Positions 30,330 through 36,278 of a stretch of DNA of 36,278 nucleotides are shown one piece after another (within the stretch, counting starts at the first letter, position 1; each line of letters starts with the position of its first letter). Source of the stretch: Chara braunii (lineage: Eukaryota; Streptophyta; Charophyceae; Charales; Characeae); contig BFEA01000073.1 of assembly GCA_003427395.1 (NCBI GenBank), forward strand, positions 1,690,391 to 1,726,668, in the 5' to 3' direction. The notes below the pieces were generated by a model. The model was given only the letters and a program-made list of their open reading frames with translations. It ran no database searches and was not told where the DNA came from. The position numbers and the translations under genes were made by a program.

Positions 30330-32260
30330 TAAGCTACCCGAAAATCATAAAGCATCCCGAAGTAGCTTGAACAATGGCTACAAGAGTTGCTTTCATGGTC
30401 GTCGGGACGTTCATCACTCCGGGATGTTTCATGGTTTTCGGGTATTTGAACAAACGGTAATAAGGGTTGTTTTCATAGTCTTCGGGACGTTCATCACTTC
30501 GGGACGCTTCATGATTTTTGGGTATTTTAAACAGATGGCCACAAGGGTTGCTTTCATGGTTTTCGGGATGTTCATCACTTCGAGATGCTTCATGATTTTC
30601 GGGTAGCAACCCTTATGGCATCCCGAAGCTACCCGAAAATCATGAAGCATCCCGAAGTGACGAACGTCCCGAAGACCATGCAAGCAATCTTTATGACTAT
30701 CTGTTCAAGCTACCCGAAAATCATGAAGCATCCCGAAGTGATAAACGTCCCGAAGACCATGAAAGAAACCCTTATGGCCATCTGTTCCAGCTACCCGAAA
30801 ATCATGAAGCAACCCAAAGTGATGAACATCCCGAAGACCATGAAAGCAACCCTTATGACCATCGGTTCTAGCTCCCCGAAAATCATGAAGCATCCCGAAG
30901 TGATGAACGTTCCGAAGATCATAAAAACAACCCTTATGGTTATCTGTTCCAGCTGCCTGAAAATCATGAAGCATCCCGAAGTGATGAACGTTCCGAAGTC
31001 CATGAAAACAACCTTTATGGCCATGTATTCAAGCTACTCGAAAATGGTCATAAGGGTTGCTTTCATAGTCTTCAAGACGTTCATCACTTCGGGACACTTC
31101 ATGATTTTCAGGTATTTTGAACAGATGACCATAAGGGTTGCTTTCATGGTCATCGGGACGTTCATCACTTCGAGATGTTTCATGATTTTCAGGTAGCAAC
31201 CCTTATGACATCCCGAAGCTACCCGAAAATCATGAAGCATCCCGAAGTGACCACGTCCCGAAGATCGTGAAAACAATCTTTATGACTATCTGTTCAAGCT
31301 ACTCGAAAATCATTAAGCATCCCGAAGTAATGAACGTCCCGAAGACCATGAAAGCAACCCTTATGACCATCTGTTCCAGCTACCCGAAAATCATGAAGCA
31401 ACCCGAAGTGATGAACATCCCGAAGACGATGAAAATAACTCTTATGACCATCGGTTCTAGCTCCCCGAAAATCATGAAGCATCTTGAAGTCGTGAATATT
31501 CCGAAGATCATGAAAATAACCCTTATGACCATCTGTTCAAACTACTGGAAAATCATGAAGCATCCCGAAGTGATGAACGTCCCGAAATCCATGAAAACAA
31601 CCTTTATGACCATCTGTTCAAGCTACTTCAAAAATGGTCATAAGGGTTGCTTTCATGGTTTTCAAGACGTTCATCACTTCGGGACACTTCATGATTTTCA
31701 TGTATTTTGAACAGATGACCATAAGGGTTGCTTTCATGGTCTTCGAGACGTTCATCACTTCGAAATGATTCATGATTTTCAGGTAGCAACCCTTATGGCA
31801 TCCTGAAGCTACCCGAAAATCATGAAGCATCCCGAACTCGAAGTGACGAACGTTCCGAAGACCATGAAAGCAATCTTTATGACTATCTGTTCAAGCTACC
31901 CGAAAATCATGAAGCATCCCGAAGTGATGAACATCCTAAAGATCATGAAAGTAACCCTTATGACCATCTGTTCAAGCTATCTGGAAATCATGAAGCAACC
32001 CGAAGTGATGAACATCCCGAAGTCCATAAAAACAACCCTTATGACCATCTGTTCTACCTACCCGAAAATCATGAAGCATCCTGAAGTGATGAACATCCCG
32101 AAGATCATAAAAGCAAACTTTTTGGTCATCTGGTCAAGCTACCCGAAAATCATGAAGCATCATGAAGTGATGAACGTCCCGAAGTCCATGAAAGCAACCC
32201 TTATGACCATTTGTTCAAGCTAGCTGAAAATAATGAAGCATCCCGAAGTAATGAACGTCC
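30330..32260. repeat. 81-bp satellite with 590-bp higher-order period and inversions
   Basis: The basic unit is about 81 bases, built from an 18-20-base subrepeat CCCGAANNNATGAANC. Blocks of four to six units in one orientation alternate with blocks of about two in the other: inverted at about 30360-30600, direct 30606-31035, inverted 31040-31195, direct 31196-31630, inverted 31636-31785, direct 31786-32260. The phrase GCAACCCTTATGRCATCC starts each direct block at 30606, 31196 and 31786, giving exactly 590-base spacing. Because 81 is divisible by three, both strands show long K/M/P-rich ORFs, which I treat as artefacts. Confidence 0.9.
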
Positions 32261-32270
32261 CAAAGACACA

Positions 32271-32750
32271 ATCGGTTATCGGGTAGCTGAAAATTCAGGA
32301 ATGAAAATTATGAAGTGAGAGTTTTTGGCAGTCTGAAAATCATGAATGGTCCTGAAGTGGTGAAAGGTCCGAAGACCCTGAAAACCACCTGTTTACGCAG
32401 GCTGCAACCTGAAGTGGTAAAGGGTGTCCTGAAGTGGTCAAGTGAGAGTTTTATGCAATCTGAAAATCCTGAATGGTCCTGAAGTGGTGAAAGGTTAGAA
32501 TACCATGAAAACCACCCTTCACCACCCTTCACCACTTGAGGATGCAGCCTGCCTAAACAGGTGGTTTTCAGGGTCTTCGGAGCTTTCACCACTTCAGGAC
32601 CATTCATGATTTTCAGGCCTGAATCGTCCAGAAGTGGTGAAAGGTCCAGAAGTGGTGAAAGGTCCGAAGACCCTGAAACCCACCCGTTTAGGTAGACTGC
32701 ATCCTGAAGTGGTGAAGGGTGTCCTGAAGTGGTGATGAAAAATACGACTA
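32271..32750. repeat. second, related satellite with an inverted block
   Basis: Units contain TGAAGTGGTGAAAGGTCCGAAG and AACCACC, and are clearly related to the neighbouring 81-bp satellite (ATCATGAA, CCGAAGACC). The block at about 32545-32615 is in the opposite orientation (CACCACTTCAGGACCATTCA). Left and right limits are diffuse. Confidence 0.8.
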
Positions 32751-32792
32751 TTGTTAACCTTCTCTCCAGAAACAAGGCGAGCAGCAGGAAAG

Positions 32793-33330
32793 GATCACGA
32801 AGGTAAGAATTCCTTTCTCCACGTTTGTTGCTCGTTGCGATTTTTTGAAGTTTAATTTCATGTCAAGAAACGTGGTTCGGATGGATCCGATTCATAATTT
32901 TAAAAGACGTTAACTTGGAACGCGATTCCCTGTGCCTTCATTATCCCTTCCCCGTGAGACTTCGCGTCACAGAGAGGGATGTGGTTTGGATTCATCCGAG
33001 CCCGGTTTGGATGGTTCATTTTCGTAATTTCCAAATGCTTTCCCGGTTCCTGAGGCACCGAGCGATGTGATTCGGATTCATCCGAACTACATCAAACATC
33101 TCGGAGTGAGGCGGACCTGACACGTACTGTGTGATGATTGCATTCCCCCATCAGGAAGAACAAATAGCTGACAAAAGCCAGGAGTGTCGTCCCTACCTCC
33201 TATTCGGTTGTGGTCCGGATGAATCCGAACCCGAGAAGAAGACAACAACAGAGGGGGGAGCTGAGATTCACAAAATCGAATATTGTCATTCGCAAATACG
33301 TTGATTTGAAGTCGATGGCCCCCATGGAAT
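32793..33330. repeat. palindrome-rich unit, copy 2
   Basis: Diverged copy of 29630-30210 in the same orientation, with the same landmarks in the same order. The two copies bracket the satellite arrays. No coding function is supported; the short plus-strand ORF from 33210 begins within a palindrome and has no motif. Confidence 0.65.
32878..33227. promoter_or_regulatory. CGGATNNATCCG palindrome cluster, copy 2
   Basis: Exact sites at 32878-32889 (spacer GG), 33073-33084 (spacer TC) and 33216-33227 (spacer GA), and a near site at 32987-32998 (TGGATTCATCCG). The spacer dinucleotide varies while the arms stay fixed. A decayed copy, CGGATTAATTAG, is at 33426-33437. Confidence 0.5.
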
Positions 33331-33943
33331 TCTTGACGCTACCCCCTCCCCAAGGCAGCGGGTCACCTTCCCGTTCCCGCTACACGTCCCCCGAGCCCCC
33401 TTCGGTGAGTACGAAAGCCACAGCTCGGATTAATTAGAGTTGAAATGTGGTCGCCGGTTATAGATCTCTGATCAATCTGTGAATTGATTGATGACTTACT
33501 TCAACACAGATATGAACACGCCGTCGTCGTCGAACACCATGTCCACGCCAACGTGTGGCGTGTTCGTTTCTTGTCGTTTGCGATGGGATGCTGTACGGAA
33601 GGCGGCGCTATGACGACGTCGAGGTGCGGGATGGGTCTTCCCTCTATGTCGCCAATGCGCGCGGGGTGTGTGCCGGCCGGTGACGTGTGGGTTCATCAGT
33701 GTTGGTTGTGTGTGCAACAAGGGACGATGAGTCTTGGCGGTGTGCGGTGGGTCTTCGCATTGGGGAAGTTCGACAAGTTGCATGCGATGGTTATAGCTGC
33801 ATGTTTTGTGAGAGTTGTATACGCAACGGTCTAATCACAAGCCTACGGGATAATGAGGGACAGCCGGCACAAGATCCGAGAGACGGCAAGACACGCGATA
33901 GGCAGACTGGATCATCAAGCCGTTCGGTGAGTTCCATGGCGCA
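33331..33943. other. non-coding stretch, nothing supported
   Basis: A 116-codon plus-strand ORF spans 33484-33834 but has no recognisable motif, and an equally long minus-strand ORF covers the same bases. GT-rich text repeats loosely (GTGCGGGATGGGTCTTC and GTGCGGTGGGTCTTCGC). I do not call a gene. Confidence 0.4.
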
Positions 33944-34082
33944 ACGACGGCATCCTCACAGCGTCACCATTCCGGCAGCATATCATCGCGAAGGGGCAAG
34001 ATCGAATGTTTCACGCCACAACCACAACATCCTCAGAGCACAGCCATTCCCGCAGCATCCCATCGCAAAGGGGCAAGATCGA
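33944..34082. repeat. 62-base direct duplication, 77-base period
   Basis: 33944-34005 and 34021-34082 share CATCCTCASAGC, CCATTCC, GCAGCAT and CGAAGGGGCAAGATCGA-like text, with a few substitutions. A simple local duplication ending 32 bases before the foldback element. Confidence 0.75.
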
Positions 34083-34113
34083 GGTCGTTGTCAGTGCAAC
34101 TCAGAAGGATGAA

Positions 34114-34359
34114 CACTGCCAGGCAATCAATCTTCTCCTTAGCTAAGCCAAACGCGCGCCGCCAAGATCAATCGCCCGTATCGAACACTCAGCCTGCAGA
34201 GAGGAAGTTGGCCGTCCCCGAGCGCCGCGCACCATACTTGCTTTCGCGATCTTTCTCGAAGACCCGACGCAATTCTTCGAGAAAGATCGCGACACAGGGG
34301 ATTTATCTTGGCGGTGCGCGTTTGGTTTAGCTCAGGAGAAGATTGATTGCCTGGCAGTG
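34114..34359. mobile_element. 246-bp foldback/MITE-like element
   Basis: Terminal inverted repeats of 63 bases (34114-34176 and 34297-34359) start CACTGCCAGGCAATCAATC and match with only about five mismatches. The interior of 120 bases codes for nothing and contains a second perfect inverted repeat. The size, long TIRs and lack of coding fit a non-autonomous DNA element. I could not confirm a target duplication at the flanks, so the superfamily is open; CACTG ends are compatible with CACTA-like or other groups. A transcript would fold into a long hairpin. Confidence 0.75.
34245..34291. repeat. perfect 17-bp inverted repeat inside the foldback element
   Basis: CGCGATCTTTCTCGAAG at 34245-34261 pairs exactly with CTTCGAGAAAGATCGCG at 34275-34291 across a 13-base loop. 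It is placed asymmetrically, close to the right terminal repeat. Confidence 0.85.
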
Positions 34360-34624
34360 GTCAGGATTGCAGATGAATTCGTCGTGCGAGTTGAGCGCTC
34401 AGCGTTCCGATGACGAGCACGTAAGATGATGGGATCACCACAACGATGGCACAACATCCGAAAAACTTCAGGACAGACGATGGGAAGACGGGATCAGGAA
34501 GTCGATCGGGACGCGATCTCGAGGACATCAAGAACAACGACCATGCGACGTCGTCCACGCGTCAGATGTGTTCGTCGTGGGCATCGAAAGATCTTGACTG
34601 CGAAAGCCGCAAGCTGATGCCATT

Positions 34625-34658
34625 TGCTGACGTCATGCAGAAGATGATGACGTCAGCA
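34625..34658. promoter_or_regulatory. paired TGACGTCA sites in an inverted repeat
   Basis: TGCTGACGTCAT (34625-34636) and ATGACGTCAGCA (34647-34658) are exact reverse complements 10 bases apart. Each holds the 8-bp palindrome TGACGTCA, the core bound by plant TGA-type and other bZIP factors; the 20-base spacing resembles paired TGACG (as-1-like) elements. No gene is recognised nearby, so a regulatory role is conjecture. Confidence 0.4.
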
Positions 34659-34659
34659 T

Positions 34660-35284
34660 ATGTCAGTAGCTCGCGACTTTCGTGCTTTTAATCAGCACAC
34701 GCTCGTCCGCATGCCGATTGGTTTCGCCATCGTCAAGATCGTGTGCCGATGGACTCGTGCGAGAATGAAGAGGCAGAAGAGGAAGTGGATGGGCGATTGC
34801 ATTCCGATCTCTTCAGGAAGATGGGGAAAGACGGGCCGAAAATCAGGGAGGAAGAAGATGTGGATGGGCGATGCGAAGACGCAGGGGCTTGGAAGAGTAG
34901 AGGGGCCGAGCACTGGACGTAGGCCTATTACTGACCTGCGAGCCGATAAAATCCTCAAATGCACGTACGAAGAGGCCAGAGCGAACGCGTTCACACGCAA
35001 GGTGGCGCGTCACGTGGCGTTTACGTAAGCGCCCTTGGTTGTCGACGATGGCACGGAACAACGACGCCCTCAAAGCTCTTGTGGCCTGCGATATAACAGC
35101 GGGCATTTTCTAGCGATGGCAGACGAGTCGCTGCTGTAGAGCTCGGAGCAAATGACACGAACGAACGGGGTCGACAACACCCCGGTCCGATTCATGCTGC
35201 CAACAAGCACGTTCGTCACAGGCGGCCGCAAGGTTCGTCCCGACGGAGAGTCGCGTCGGGAGCTCTATCGTCAGGTGGGCCCTT
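34660..35284. other. non-coding stretch, nothing supported
   Basis: Overlapping ORFs of about 100 codons exist on both strands at 34660-35106 but none has a motif or credible composition. No gene or repeat is called. Confidence 0.4.
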
Positions 35285-35743
35285 TACGTAACCGTTATAG
35301 GAGGGCGGGCCGTAATTGAGAGGCCTGGTCAGTTGCAACCGCCCGATCACGCTCGATCGACGATTGCTATATACCAGCTGGCGGAAACTTTTCCGCCCGC
35401 CTTTTTTCTTTCTCGGGGGCCCGCAGGGATGCATCCGCCTTTGGAATGACGCCACTGCCAATCGGCAAATTCACGCCACTGGGCTGCAGCCGTAGGCACA
35501 CGCAGGTCCCGAAGACCGTCCCATCTCGAAATCCCGCTTTCCGGACCCGTTGCCGGAGGGCGGGCTGTAATTTGGAGGCTCTGTACGAACCACCCGATCG
35601 CGCTATATCGACAGCTCCCATGAACCGGTTGGAGGAAATTTTCCCGCCCACCCTACTTTTCGGGGCCCACACGGATGCATCCGCCATTCGAATGACGCCG
35701 ACGCCATCCTGCGAATTTGCGCCACAACGCAGGCAATTGTAGG
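35285..35743. repeat. two diverged tandem copies of a roughly 210-bp unit
   Basis: 35285-35496 and 35545-35743 share, in order: GAGGGCGGGCYGTAATT, ACCGCCCGATC / ACCACCCGATC, GCTATAT, TTTTCCGCCC / TTTTCCCGCCC, GGGGCCC, GGATGCATCCGCC, GAATGACGCC, GCAAATTCACGCCAC / GCGAATTTGCGCCAC, and TGTAGG or CGTAGG. Offset is about 255 bases. CGCAGGCAATTGTAGGT is then repeated once more at 35753-35769. Confidence 0.7.
35427..35683. promoter_or_regulatory. GGATGCATCC palindromes, one per tandem copy
   Basis: 35427-35436 (GGATGCATCC, flanked by G on both sides) and 35672-35683 (exact CGGATGCATCCG). Each occupies the same position in the two diverged tandem copies. This extends the motif family to the right end of the window. 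Confidence 0.5.
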
Positions 35744-35863
35744 TACCCGCAGCGCAGGCAATTGTAGGTGTCGCCAACCAGTCTCGCGCCAGCACCTTCC
35801 GCCTTTGCCGTCGCCATAGCCATTGCGTTGCCAGACATACCACTATCCATGTCCTGCTTGCCT

Positions 35864-36045
35864 TCGCCATATCCCTCGCGTCACCATCTCCCGTATCGCC
35901 ATCTCCAGGGTTGCCATCTCCCGTATCGCCATCTCCAGGGTCGCCATCTCCCGCGTCGCCATATCCCGCGTCGCCATCTCCCACGTCGCTGTCTCCTGCA
36001 TGGACATTTCCCGCGTCACCACATCCCTCTTCTCGCCATATCTGT
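35864..36045. repeat. 15-bp minisatellite
   Basis: About ten to twelve units of TCGCCATCTCCCGYR, most exact near 35886-35985 and decayed to the right. As 15 is divisible by three, repetitive five-residue ORFs appear on both strands; these are artefacts unless expression shows otherwise. Confidence 0.85.
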
Positions 36046-36180
36046 CATCGCCATCCTCCGTGCCGTCGTTTCCTACGTCGCGACCCGCACCGTCATTTTC
36101 TGCGTCGATACTAGCACCCACGTCGTCGACGCCGTCGTCATCCCGCAGCGCTTCTAATCCAATGACGAAAAAGGTGCGTT

Positions 36181-36186
36181 CTCTCC

Positions 36187-36278
<92 letters not shown>
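36181..36278. repeat. compound CT/CA microsatellite at the window edge
   Basis: A CT run to 36244 passes into a CA run to 36278, where the window ends. The R/E and V/C repeat ORF over it is meaningless. Confidence 0.95.

Noticed and set aside
30585-32223. long ORFs of K/M/P-rich repeats on both strands
   Set aside because: They arise because the 81-bp satellite unit is divisible by three; both strands are equally open.
30330-32260. possible CRISPR-like array
   Set aside because: Repeats are contiguous without unique spacers, change orientation and vary in sequence; it is a satellite in eukaryotic DNA.
33484-33834. 116-codon plus-strand ORF
   Set aside because: No motif, and an overlapping minus-strand ORF is equally long; composition gives no coding signal.
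1850-35683. palindromes as partition (parS-like) sites for the ParB-like protein
   Set aside because: Tempting because both occur together, but ParB/Srx-type domains next to methyltransferases are not partition proteins, the gene is dead, and no link between the two is shown.
35367-36277. GDGDTG-, SPSPSP- and RERERE-repeat ORFs
   Set aside because: Products of the 15-bp minisatellite and the CT/CA microsatellite, open in several frames.

Overview
The window looks like draft nuclear DNA from a large, repeat-rich eukaryotic genome. Reasons: gaps of N, compound microsatellites, satellite arrays, a Ty3/gypsy (Metaviridae) retroelement, a hAT-type DNA transposon and a foldback MITE, with no bacterial-style gene organisation outside the retroelement. 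My impression is a streptophyte alga or other early-diverging plant, but no marker proves it. I see no rRNA, tRNA, CRISPR array or clearly intact host gene.

Layout. (1) 1-1284: intergenic, AT-rich in the middle, with a perfect 20-bp palindrome. (2) 1285-6852, minus strand: a badly decayed, apparently intronless gene of more than 1,700 codons. Its pieces join in order across a handful of stops and frameshifts. It has a ParB/sulfiredoxin-like segment followed by a region that faintly resembles a permuted DNA methyltransferase. (3) 6853 to about 27870, plus strand: one giant LTR retrotransposon. Direct repeats of about 2.45-2.5 kb (6853-9352 and 25421-27869) flank a 16-kb interior. The interior holds a long leader, a cluster of small tightly packed accessory ORFs (11.5-16.8 kb), broken gag, protease, reverse transcriptase, RNase H and integrase (16.9-22.7 kb), a long 3' region and an antisense ORF. 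A hAT element with an exact 8-bp target duplication sits inside one accessory ORF. (4) 27873-28749, minus strand: a coding-like piece running straight into the outer edge of the 3' LTR. It may be the upstream part of the gene in (2), split by the retroelement. (5) 28750-36278: non-coding and repetitive. It holds two diverged copies of a roughly 550-bp unit rich in CGGATNNATCCG palindromes, an 81-bp satellite with a 590-bp higher-order period and internal inversions, a second related satellite, a 246-bp foldback element, a pair of TGACGTCA sites, a diverged duplication, a 15-bp minisatellite and a CT/CA microsatellite at the edge.

The most novel items are two. First, the accessory ORFs of the retroelement form a diverging paralogue family (FPY motif, then a tryptophan helix, then PxPPxP) arranged stop-to-start ahead of gag. 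Second, the palindrome CGGATNNATCCG occurs exactly nine times, noticed only outside the retroelement, both inside the decayed gene's tail and in non-coding DNA. All readings were made by eye; no database search was possible.
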